A DNA stretch of 9,466 bases from G713 sp034717835 (GCA_034717835.1 JAYELZ010000233.1:1-9466), one strand, 5' to 3'; counted from the first letter of the stretch, positions 1-5,517 are shown. Notes: a model not told the origin generated them from the letters alone. Numbers and translations: made by a program.

Positions 1-604
1 AAGATTTTATAAGCATTTCTGATAAGCCTTGCGGAATTTGGCAAGCATGAAATGTTTTTTCTTTACTAACATTTTTTACTAAGTCAAAATAAAACCAATC
101 GTAAGGCATTCTTCCTTTGGAGCCATTAGCGATTCTCTGTTTGATGCGTTTATCATTGGGGTTTTTGTAAGGAGCTGCTACATTACTCTTATAAAAATTG
201 TTCTCTTTTGTTTTTCTACAATGAAGAATGCTTCTATGCGCGGTTGTAAACCTTTTAGGGCTATGTCCTATATTGGAATTATAAACCCAGGCATAATCTA
301 GTACCTCATAACAAGCCTCATCAAGATATTTTACTCGTAAATGTGCATTTTGTTTTGGATAATTGATTAAGAACATATTGCCACTATCTTTGAGTACCCG
401 CAAGGATTCTTTGCTGAGTTCAATATACCAATCAATATATTTGTTAAAATCGACCGTGTAAGATTGACTACCATATTTGATACCCACGTTGTAATCTGGA
501 TCACTGTAAACTACATCAACACTCTTAGCGGGCAGTTTTCTAAGTAGCTCTAGAACATCTCCAAAATAGACGTTATTGATATATTTGGTAATTTTTTCAG
601 CCAT
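1..604 (-). CDS. Type II beta-class DNA methyltransferase, N-terminal 201 residues (partial, runs off left edge)
   Basis: I translated the minus strand by hand and found an uninterrupted frame of 201 codons from the ATG at 604 to the window edge. The protein probably methylates adenine N6 or cytosine N4 using S-adenosylmethionine, to protect host DNA from the adjacent endonuclease. The catalytic motif IV region comes early (residues 33-39, YSDPDYN) and a motif X-like stretch comes late (186-191, HACQIP, followed by GLSEML). That order, with the SAM-binding FxGxG motif expected beyond the edge, is the circularly permuted beta class. Conserved-looking blocks include WYIELSKESLRVL (59-71) and GHSPKRFTTAHRSILH (113-128). 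The motif IV core reads DPDY rather than the usual DPPY; I cannot tell whether this is normal for its subfamily. The start is supported by an AGAGG at 613-617. The gene lies 37 bases downstream of the endonuclease and is probably co-transcribed. Its AT-rich composition differs from the GC-rich genes to the right. Target sequence unknown. Confidence 0.88.
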   Translation of the reverse strand, partial: MAEKITKYINNVYFGDVLELLRKLPAKSVDVVYSDPDYNVGIKYGSQSYTVDFNKYIDWYIELSKESLRVLKDSGNMFLINYPKQNAHLRVKYLDEACYEVLDYAWVYNSNIGHSPKRFTTAHRSILHCRKTKENNFYKSNVAAPYKNPNDKRIKQRIANGSKGRMPYDWFYFDLVKNVSKEKTFHACQIPQGLSEMLIKS

Positions 605-609
605 ATTTT

Positions 610-627
610 TTACCTCTTCTTTGGTAA
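610..627 (-). promoter_or_regulatory. Methyltransferase ribosome binding site inside a small hairpin
   Basis: Read on the minus strand, TTACC, an 8-base loop and GGTAA form a 5-bp hairpin. Its 3' arm includes the last two bases of the Shine-Dalgarno AGAGG (613-617), which sits 8 bases before the ATG at 604. Partial masking could tune methyltransferase translation relative to the endonuclease, but the stem is short and AT-rich, so this is only a possibility. The Shine-Dalgarno itself is convincing. Confidence 0.45.
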
Positions 628-641
628 GAAATTCTCAGTGA

Positions 642-1418
642 TTATCGTTTCACAAGAGAGTATTCTGCTTTTTCTACTAGTTGAATTGAGCCAATTTGAT
701 TCTCATCAGCAAAGGTGTATTTGTATAATCGTAAGACGGATCCTTCCTCACTTTGTCCACGTAAAATATAGCAACTACTGATTTGCTTTATAGCCACATT
801 TTCTTCCTTTTTTAATTTGCGATAGTATTTATAAGGATGAAAAAGCTGATAGACAGCAAAGTCTTCAGGGTATTTGTTTTTTGCTTCAATAATCGTTACA
901 TCTCCGTGATATTCTAATGTGAAATCTATTTCCATTTGCAAGTTGGTTGTTTTTATAAGTTCATCCCCAACAAAATAGGTGATTGATTTTTTCGTCCTGC
1001 GGGAATTGTATGCTTTTGGAGAGGCGACCATATCCTTATATAAAAAATCATGCAGTATTCTTTGATTGTTAGCAACAGAAAGAATGTTTGATTCGCTGGT
1101 GTCAAATTCATTAAGCAAACTTTTACGATATTTCCATCTAATTTTCTCATCATCGCTGATGGGTTCAAATTTGTGATACCCAAAATGAACACCCCTGACA
1201 AACTGATGGGTTCCCATACCTAAATGAATTATAAAATAATCTTGCTCTCGAACATCAGAGGGGAGAATAGAGGAATTATCAATTTTTGTTACGTCGTAAG
1301 GGTTTTTAAAACCTATTTTCGCACAGACCTTTTTGACCAGTTTGTTGTCAAAAACAAAATCATTTCGTTTTTTGCAGAGTTCGAATAATTTACTGATAAC
1401 TTGCTGCTTTTTCCCCAT
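642..1418 (-). CDS. Probable Type II restriction endonuclease, PD-(D/E)XK fold
   Basis: This is a 258-residue protein encoded directly upstream of a DNA methyltransferase in the same direction. It probably cleaves unmodified DNA at the site the partner protects. A PD-(D/E)XK-like active site is visible: E163-x-D165 in QMEIDFTLEY, then a beta-strand ending in E178-A-K180 (VTIIEAK). After it comes DFAVYQLFHPYKYYRKL (186-202), a pattern I associate with Type II endonucleases that carry an ExK core followed by an amphipathic helix. An earlier conserved-looking block is GMGTHQFVRGVHFG (67-80). The start is backed by AAGGGG at 1427-1432 and a promoter at 1458-1485. The protein ends with TAA at 642-644, 37 bases before the methyltransferase start. 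Composition is AT-rich with lysine-rich content, unlike the host genes to the right, so transfer is likely. No separate controller (C) protein or C-box is visible in the window. Specificity cannot be read from sequence. The neighbour makes the call firmer than the motif alone would. Confidence 0.78.
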   Translation of the reverse strand: MGKKQQVISKLFELCKKRNDFVFDNKLVKKVCAKIGFKNPYDVTKIDNSSILPSDVREQDYFIIHLGMGTHQFVRGVHFGYHKFEPISDDEKIRWKYRKSLLNEFDTSESNILSVANNQRILHDFLYKDMVASPKAYNSRRTKKSITYFVGDELIKTTNLQMEIDFTLEYHGDVTIIEAKNKYPEDFAVYQLFHPYKYYRKLKKEENVAIKQISSCYILRGQSEEGSVLRLYKYTFADENQIGSIQLVEKAEYSLVKR

Positions 1419-1426
1419 ACTTATGT

Positions 1427-1485
1427 CCCCTTAAAAGCATATCAATAACGAGTAGAAATTATAACTTATTACGGTGTATTCGCAA
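1427..1485 (-). promoter_or_regulatory. Sigma70-type promoter and Shine-Dalgarno for the restriction-modification pair
   Basis: On the minus strand, TTGCGA (1480-1485) is separated by 16 bases from a perfect TATAAT (1458-1463). This gives an expected transcription start near 1451. A strong AAGGGG Shine-Dalgarno follows at 1427-1432, 8 bases before the endonuclease ATG at 1418. An ATG at 1438-1440 is out of frame with the endonuclease and is ignored. I see no second promoter before the methyltransferase, so both genes probably depend on this one. Confidence 0.72.
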
Positions 1486-1583
1486 AAATGGATGGTTTGA
1501 GAGGGAAAATAGGATATGCTCTTGCTCTGCCTCGGTTGGCTGACCGGCAAATCACGCGCCGCCACGACCACCCACGCCGATGC
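1486..1583. other. Junction between AT-rich restriction-modification DNA and GC-rich host DNA
   Basis: Composition changes over this stretch. Left of about 1490 the DNA is AT-rich, and from about 1535 onward it is GC-rich (for example the cacgcgccgccacg run at 1553-1566). No gene, direct repeat or integrase remnant is visible here. The other end of the AT-rich segment lies outside the window, so attachment repeats cannot be tested. Confidence 0.55.
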
Positions 1584-1628
1584 TCGCTTTCTCCGAGAGA
1601 CATCGTGATATAATGGGCGAGAAAGCGA
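1584..1628. repeat. 10-bp perfect inverted repeat flanking a -10 element
   Basis: TCGCTTTCTC (1584-1593) and its exact reverse complement GAGAAAGCGA (1619-1628) are separated by 25 bases that contain the TATAAT at 1609-1614. The left arm covers the expected -35 region and the right arm covers the expected transcription start and the first two bases of the octamer array. It could be an operator bound by a dimeric regulator, or a cruciform-forming element. Transcripts starting near 1621 would carry only the right arm, so it is unlikely to act as an RNA hairpin. Confidence 0.5.
1586..1614 (+). promoter_or_regulatory. Candidate extended -10 promoter for the DHH-CBS-nucleotidyltransferase gene
   Basis: TGATATAAT (1606-1614) is an exact TGn-TATAAT extended -10. 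The region 17 bases upstream (GCTTTC, 1586-1591) is a poor -35 match, which is common with extended -10 promoters. Predicted initiation near 1621 would place the whole octamer array in a 5' untranslated leader of about 144 bases. No other good plus-strand promoter is visible between 1490 and 1764. Confidence 0.45.
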
Positions 1629-1762
1629 CTACCTGACTATCAGACTAACTGACTACCCGACTGCCCGACTATCTGACTATCCGACTACCTGACTATCCGA
1701 CTACCTGACTATCCGACTATCCGACTATCCGACTATCCGACTAACTGACTACCGGACTAATC
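1627..1762 (+). repeat. Array of 17 degenerate octamers, consensus GACTAYCY
   Basis: Seventeen consecutive units of exactly 8 bp fill this stretch without an insertion or deletion. Each starts with GACT, and 16 of the 17 with GACTA. Variants include GACTACCT, GACTATCC, GACTAACT, GACTACCC and GACTGCCC. The array ends two bases (CC) before the ATG at 1765. The coding-sense strand is poor in G, so a transcript would be largely unstructured. In the downstream gene's frame there is a stop at 1690-1692 and no ATG before 1765, so the array is leader rather than coding sequence. There are no spacers, so it is not a CRISPR. Confidence 0.93.
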
Positions 1763-1764
1763 CC

Positions 1765-4392
1765 ATGCGCATTATTCTCACGCACGAACATGCAGATTTC
1801 GATGCTATCGCCAGCTTGCTGGGCGCGCACAAGCTCTATCCCAACGCCGTCCCGGTGCTGCCGCACCGCATCAACCGCAATGTGCAAGCTTTCCTCTCGC
1901 TCTATCGTACCGAGTTGCCCTTCGTTGACCCGGATACATTGCCTAGAGGGCGACATGTGCGTCGTGTGATCCTGGTGGATACCCAGAGTCTGGTTTCGGT
2001 GCGCGGCATGGGGCCGGAACTGGAGCAAGTGCTGGTGATTGATCACCATGCGCAAGGCGAGGATTGGCCTGCTAACTGGGTTTTCCGAGGCGAAGAGTTG
2101 GGTGCGGTGACTACATTGTTGGTGGAGACGATGTCCGCGCGGTTGATGCCGTTTAGCAGTATCGAGGCGACCTTGATGTTAGCGGGTATCTATGAAGATA
2201 CCGGGGGCCTGCGCTTCTCCTCCACTACGGCGCGCGACATGCGGGCGGCGGCCTGGCTCTTGGAGCATGGCGCTAGTCTGGAGATTGCCAATGATTTCCT
2301 TCAGCATTCTCTCACCGTGACCCAGCGCGGAATCTACGAGATACTCTTACATAACCTGGAGACGTTGGAACTAAAAGGCCACGCGGTGGTAATCGCCGGG
2401 GCGCGAACGCCGCAGGGAGTGGACGAGGAGCTCTCCCCGCTGGCGCACAAATTACGCGATTTGGTGGATCCTTCCGCGCTCTTGATGGTGGTGGAGATGG
2501 GACAATGTACGCATTTGATTGCGCGCAGCACGACCGCCGATATCAGTGTAGCGGAGGTGGCGCGCCATTTCGGCGGCGGCGGGCATGACCGGGCGGCGGC
2601 CGCGCTCTTGCGCGACCGGTCGCTCGACTCGGTGTTGGCTGAATTGCGGGCGGAGTTGCCGCGCTTCGTGCGCCCCAAGCTCAAGGTGCGGGATTTGATG
2701 TCTTACAGTGTGCGCACCGTCAAGCCAGAGACGCTGATCAAAGATGTTGCGGAGCGAATGTTGCGTACCGGGCATGAGGGCTTCCCTGTGGTCAGCGTGG
2801 AAGGGCGGGTGGTGGGCTTGGTGACGCGCAACGCCGTGGATCGCGCGCTCCAACATCGCTGGCAGCACGAACCGGTGAGTCGCATCATGGCCGCCGGCGA
2901 GGTGAGCGTCTCCCCGGTTGATTCCGTGGAGCATGTGCGCTCCTTGATGATCCAGAAAGGGTGGGGGCAGGTCCCGGTGGTGGATGCCGGGTGGGTCTCC
3001 GGCGTGGTGACGCGCACCGATCTAATCCGCTTGCCACCTTCGGAGCGGGAGAGCGAGCGGCAGCAACATGCCTCGCTGATGAAGCAGGCTTTCCCGGCGC
3101 CACTTCTAACGTTGATTCGACGGATCGGCGAGGAGGCTGCGGAACGCTCCGACCGGCTCTACTTCGTTGGGGGGATTGTGCGCGATCTGCTCTTGGGACG
3201 GCCTGTAGTGGATGTGGACTTGGTGGTGGAAGGCAACGCCATCCACCTCTGCCGGGGGCTAACTCGCGCGTATGGCGGGGAAGTACGCACGCATAGCCGC
3301 TTTGGGACGGCCAAGTGGCTATTGACGCCGCAGGTCTGGCAACGGGTGTTGCCGGATATCACCGCTGCTGAGCTGGCCGAGCTACCTTCCAGTATTGATT
3401 TTGTGACCGCGCGGACGGAATTCTACACGCGCCCGACTGCGTTGCCGCAAGTGGCGTGGAGTTCCATCAAACAGGACCTCCACCGGCGTGATTTTACCAT
3501 CAATACGTTGGCGATTCGTCTCAGTCCTGGGCATTGGGGCGAGTTATTGGATTTCTACGATGGGCAGGCCGATTTACGCAATGGCGTGATTCGGGTGCTG
3601 CACAGCCTCAGTTTTGTGGATGACCCCACGCGTATCTTGCGCGCGGCGCGCTTTGAGGCGCGGTTGGACTTTCATCTTGACCCGCGCAGTGAGGCGTTGA
3701 TTGCCGACGCCCTCCCACTGCTGGATCGCGTGACCGGGGGGCGTCTCCGCCATGAGATGGCACAGATATTCCACGAGGCGCGACCGGAGGCCGCGTTGGC
3801 TCGCTTGCAGACGCTGGGCGCTTTACCGCAGCTCGATCCGGCTTTGGTTGCTGATGCAGGAATAGCGCAGCGTTTCCAACAGTTGCGCGCTGAGTTGGAC
3901 GCTACCTTCTGGCGGCTGGATGAAGAGGATTTGTTGACTTTATATTGGGCACTTTTCCTCTACGGGTTGGAGTCCTCGGTGCTGCGGCGGATAGCCAAGC
4001 GTCTGATTATGCCCAGCGCGCTTTCAGAACCGCTCTTCCAGCTGCCTGATTTGCAGCGCCAGTTGATGCAATTAGACTATCTGGAGCAACCGGCGGAGAT
4101 TGTCGCTTTGTTGGAGTCGTTGACCTCCCCGCTACTGGCCGCGGCTTGGCTGCTGGCGCGGGAGGAGTGCGCGCGGGAGAAAATTGTCCACTACTGGCAA
4201 GAGTGGCGGCACATCCGCCCGCTCTGCACCGGTGACGATTTGAGAGCGTGGGGTTTACCTCCCGGCCCTAGCTACCGACGTATCTTGGATGCACTGCGGA
4301 CCGCACGTCTCAACGGCGAAATCTCCACCCGCGCCGAAGAAGAGGCGCTGGTGCGGGAGCTGGCGGGACTGGTTGTACTCTCTACTCATTAG
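1765..4392 (+). CDS. DHH phosphoesterase / CBS-pair / tRNA nucleotidyltransferase (CCA- or A-adding) fusion protein
   Basis: This is an 875-residue, three-module cytoplasmic protein. Residues 1-300 are a DHH/DHHA1 phosphoesterase of the NrnA/RecJ type: HADFD (9-13), D72 in DTQS, DHHA (93-96), EDTGG (144-148) and HFGGGGHDRAAA (268-279). Residues about 308-425 are two CBS domains, probably an adenine-nucleotide sensor. Residues about 463-875 are a class II poly(A) polymerase-like nucleotidyltransferase: VGGIVRDLLLG (468-478), metal-binding D483-x-D485, RRDFTINTLA (574-583), DDPTRILRAARF (619-630), and a C-terminal tRNA-binding tail with GDDLRAWGLPPGP (823-835). The family extends tRNA 3' ends. 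In Aquifex aeolicus, as I recall, the DHH-CBS-bearing enzyme adds only the terminal A while a second enzyme adds CC, so this one may be A-adding rather than full CCA-adding. All catalytic residues appear present. The start is the first in-frame ATG after a stop at 1690 and lies just upstream of the DHH motif. There is no real Shine-Dalgarno, only a GGA at 1754-1756. Confidence 0.93.
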   Translation: MRIILTHEHADFDAIASLLGAHKLYPNAVPVLPHRINRNVQAFLSLYRTELPFVDPDTLPRGRHVRRVILVDTQSLVSVRGMGPELEQVLVIDHHAQGEDWPANWVFRGEELGAVTTLLVETMSARLMPFSSIEATLMLAGIYEDTGGLRFSSTTARDMRAAAWLLEHGASLEIANDFLQHSLTVTQRGIYEILLHNLETLELKGHAVVIAGARTPQGVDEELSPLAHKLRDLVDPSALLMVVEMGQCTHLIARSTTADISVAEVARHFGGGGHDRAAAALLRDRSLDSVLAELRAELPRFVRPKLKVRDLMSYSVRTVKPETLIKDVAERMLRTGHEGFPVVSVEGRVVGLVTRNAVDRALQHRWQHEPVSRIMAAGEVSVSPVDSVEHVRSLMIQKGWGQVPVVDAGWVSGVVTRTDLIRLPPSERESERQQHASLMKQAFPAPLLTLIRRIGEEAAERSDRLYFVGGIVRDLLLGRPVVDVDLVVEGNAIHLCRGLTRAYGGEVRTHSRFGTAKWLLTPQVWQRVLPDITAAELAELPSSIDFVTARTEFYTRPTALPQVAWSSIKQDLHRRDFTINTLAIRLSPGHWGELLDFYDGQADLRNGVIRVLHSLSFVDDPTRILRAARFEARLDFHLDPRSEALIADALPLLDRVTGGRLRHEMAQIFHEARPEAALARLQTLGALPQLDPALVADAGIAQRFQQLRAELDATFWRLDEEDLLTLYWALFLYGLESSVLRRIAKRLIMPSALSEPLFQLPDLQRQLMQLDYLEQPAEIVALLESLTSPLLAAAWLLAREECAREKIVHYWQEWRHIRPLCTGDDLRAWGLPPGPSYRRILDALRTARLNGEISTRAEEEALVRELAGLVVLSTH

Positions 4393-4415
4393 CGTTCATT
4401 CGTGTCAAGCTCGGG

Positions 4416-4481
4416 CCGGTCTCCCTACCATGCCCGCAGAGCCTGGTAGCGTTAAGCCAAGTAGCGCGGTCAGGAGACCGG
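4416..4481. repeat. Nested inverted repeat downstream of the nucleotidyltransferase gene
   Basis: The outer arms CCGGTCTCC (4416-4424) and GGAGACCGG (4473-4481) are perfect 9-bp complements. Inside them CTACCA (4425-4430) pairs with TGGTAG (4444-4449), immediately stacked on the left outer arm. RNA from this region could fold into a branched structure 24 bases after the stop codon. No U-tract follows, so it is not a standard rho-independent terminator; it might protect the mRNA 3' end. Confidence 0.5.
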
Positions 4482-4492
4482 TCACAGCTGGT

Positions 4493-4534
4493 TTGGTGCA
4501 GGAGCTGGCAAGACTGGACGTTTCTAATAAATGA
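4493..4534 (+). pseudogene. Diverged duplicate of the 3' end of the nucleotidyltransferase gene
   Basis: Positions 4493-4517 match 4348-4372, inside the last codons of the preceding gene, at 21 of 25 bases. All four differences are transitions. Read in the matching frame, the copy gives GLVQELARLDVSNK and a stop at 4532-4534, against ALVRELAGLVVLSTH and stop at the real C-terminus. The offset is 145 bp. It looks like a remnant of a tandem duplication or of an older 3' end. It has no start signal and no sign of expression. Confidence 0.5.
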
Positions 4535-4560
4535 GCTGGGGTAGTTGTGGTCACCAGTTC

Positions 4561-4616
4561 TGTCATTCCGAGCCAGCGCGACACGCTGTGCGCGGAGCAC
4601 GCCAGCGAGGAATCTC
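4561..4616. repeat. Palindromic REP-like intergenic element
   Basis: The element opens with TCATTCCGAGC and closes with GCGAGGAATCTC. ATTCC (4565-4569) and GGAAT (4609-4613) are inverted, and in the centre CGCG plus CAC pairs with GTG plus CGCG around a GCT loop with one bulged A (4577-4594). The ends resemble a short imperfect palindrome (CATTCCGAGCG..GCGAGGAATCT type) that I remember from intergenic regions of many environmental genomes. That family assignment is from memory only. Confidence 0.5.
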
Positions 4617-4631
4617 TCGGCTTCGTTTACC

Positions 4632-4752
4632 GACCACTTGACTAACGACTACCGACTACCTGACTAACGACTACCTGACTACTTGACTACCGACTATCCG
4701 ACTACCTGACTATCCGACTACCCGACCATTTGACTAAACAGGACTATTTCCC
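4632..4752 (+). repeat. Second GACTA-type array, mixed 7- and 8-bp units
   Basis: About 15 units starting with GAC run from 4632 to the next start codon. Examples are GACCACTT, GACTAAC, GACTACC, GACTACCT, GACTATCC and GACTACCC. Unlike the first array it mixes 7- and 8-bp units. The last units lengthen and end in GGACTATTTCCC directly before the ATG at 4753; the first array ends in the closely similar GGACTAATCCC before its ATG. The run contains an in-frame stop at 4735-4737, so it is not coding for the downstream gene. Confidence 0.88.
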
Positions 4753-5394
4753 ATGGCACATTTCTACCCTTCTTTTGAAACCTTTGATCTGGCCGACCGA
4801 ATTTTGGAGGCCATCGCGGCCCGCACTGTGGGCTATCAAGGGCGCATTGGCGTGGCCTGGTATTGGCGGCTACGGGGCGGCATCCTCGTCACCTTTGCAT
4901 TGCACTACACGGTCACTGAGCAGCGTTGGGATTTATTACAGGCGGAGGCGGTTTCTCCCAACGTGGGCATTTTTAGCAGTGCGGATTTTCCCTTCGCTGC
5001 TTACGAGACGTCGCTCACCTCACCGCCCTTTATCCATGAGCTGGAGGGCCGGGCAGAGTGGTCGAACCGGCTCTACTTCCAGATGGGCGATCTGATCAAC
5101 GACGCGGTGCTCTGGCTGGAGATGTTGGGCGCGTCCATCATTGATCCGCAAGTCCGCCCGCCGGCCGCTTTCCCCGACCTGGGCGTATTGGAGCGCGCGC
5201 TGGTGAAACACGCGGCTTTCCAGTTGGATGGGGCTTTTCATCTAGGAGAACTCCACGCGGCCTTTCCAGAACGGATCTCGCGCCGTGGTCTCTCGGAGCT
5301 GGCCCAGCGGTGGGAGGAATTGGGGCTGTTGACGGATGAACGCCCGCGTCGCGTCACCGTCGCCTTGCGCGTCCTCTCCGGCGTGGAATACTAG
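4753..5394 (+). CDS. Protein of unknown function, 213 residues
   Basis: I do not recognise this protein. The frame is supported by a GC-rich codon pattern like its neighbours, a stop at 4735-4737 that makes the ATG at 4753 the first available start, and a clean end at 5392-5394. It has no signal peptide or clear transmembrane segment and should be cytoplasmic. The N-terminal 130 residues are rich in aromatics, with blocks such as VAWYWRLRGG (34-43), FALHYTVTEQRWDLLQAE (48-65) and RLYFQMGDLINDAVLWLEMLG (split here as RLYFQMGDLIND, 106-117, and AVLWLEMLG, 118-126). After a proline-rich linker (132-141) the last 65 residues look like a winged helix: a helix around 145-155, FHLGELHAAF (162-171), RRGLSELAQRWEELGLL (177-193), then a basic RPRRVTVALRVL strand region (197-208). 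The winged-helix idea is inference from pattern only. Only a weak AGGA lies 8 bases before the ATG. The gene lies between two repeat-bearing intergenic regions and has no partner that explains its role. Confidence 0.8.
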   Translation: MAHFYPSFETFDLADRILEAIAARTVGYQGRIGVAWYWRLRGGILVTFALHYTVTEQRWDLLQAEAVSPNVGIFSSADFPFAAYETSLTSPPFIHELEGRAEWSNRLYFQMGDLINDAVLWLEMLGASIIDPQVRPPAAFPDLGVLERALVKHAAFQLDGAFHLGELHAAFPERISRRGLSELAQRWEELGLLTDERPRRVTVALRVLSGVEY

Positions 5395-5397
5395 TTT

Positions 5398-5445
5398 TAG
5401 TAGTCAGTCGTCAGTCATTAGCCGTTAGCCGTTAGCCGTTAGCTA
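5398..5445 (-). repeat. Reverse-oriented short-unit block (AGTC and GTTAGCC units)
   Basis: Just after the stop at 5394, TAGTAGTCAGTCGTCAGTC is the reverse-complement orientation of the GACTA/GACTGAC units seen upstream of other genes. It passes into 7-bp units ATTAGCC, GTTAGCC, GTTAGCC and GTTAGCT (5418-5445). On the opposite strand these read GGCTAAC, close to the CGCTAACC units before the DUF2723 gene. The block is therefore the same kind of array turned around. Confidence 0.7.
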
Positions 5446-5448
5446 GTA

Positions 5449-5497
5449 AACTTTCGATTTTGGACTTTAGACTTTGGACTTTAGACTTTAGACTTTC
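5449..5497 (+). repeat. Array of seven heptamers, consensus GACTTTA
   Basis: Seven units of exactly 7 bp lie in the transketolase leader: AACTTTC, GATTTTG, GACTTTA, GACTTTG, GACTTTA, GACTTTA and GACTTTC. Because of the repeat, -35-like TTGGAC (5460-5465) and -10-like TAGACT (5482-5487) occur 16 bases apart. Both are poor matches, so a promoter inside the array is only a possibility. The array stops 9 bases before the transketolase Shine-Dalgarno. Confidence 0.85.
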
Positions 5498-5506
5498 AAC
5501 TAACCT

Positions 5507-5513
5507 AGGAGGT
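5507..5513 (+). promoter_or_regulatory. Strong Shine-Dalgarno of the transketolase gene
   Basis: AGGAGGT lies here with AGGAGG ending 5 bases before the ATG at 5518, which fixes the start. It is the only strong Shine-Dalgarno among the four plus-strand genes; the other three have little or none, which suggests higher or differently controlled translation for transketolase. Confidence 0.88.
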
Positions 5514-5517
5514 TACC

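Noticed and set aside
1419..1485. Controller-protein (C-box) operator for the restriction-modification pair
   Set aside because: No symmetric GACT..AGTC-type boxes are present around the promoter and no small helix-turn-helix gene is visible between the promoter and the endonuclease.
1627..1762. CRISPR array
   Set aside because: Units are 8 bp and directly adjacent with no spacers, and no cas genes are visible.
2961..3296. Plus-strand 111-codon frame inside the nucleotidyltransferase gene
   Set aside because: It lies wholly within the CBS and nucleotidyltransferase motifs of the 875-residue frame and shows only glycine/arginine/alanine-rich shadow composition.
4416..4481. tRNA or small structured RNA gene
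   Set aside because: The nested stems lack a T-loop signature, an anticodon arm of the right length and an acceptor end; only inverted repeats can be supported.
4416..4481. Rho-independent terminator
   Set aside because: No run of T follows the 3' arm on the plus strand, and the loop region is too large.
4730..5095. Alternative plus-strand reading frame of 121 codons overlapping the 213-residue gene
   Set aside because: It overlaps the longer gene in another frame, starts within the repeat array and has a low-complexity arginine/serine-rich composition typical of a shadow frame in GC-rich DNA.
5449..5497. Promoter within the GACTTTA heptamers
   Set aside because: TTGGAC and TAGACT are 16 bases apart, but they arise from the repeat pattern itself and match consensus poorly, so I do not list it as a promoter.
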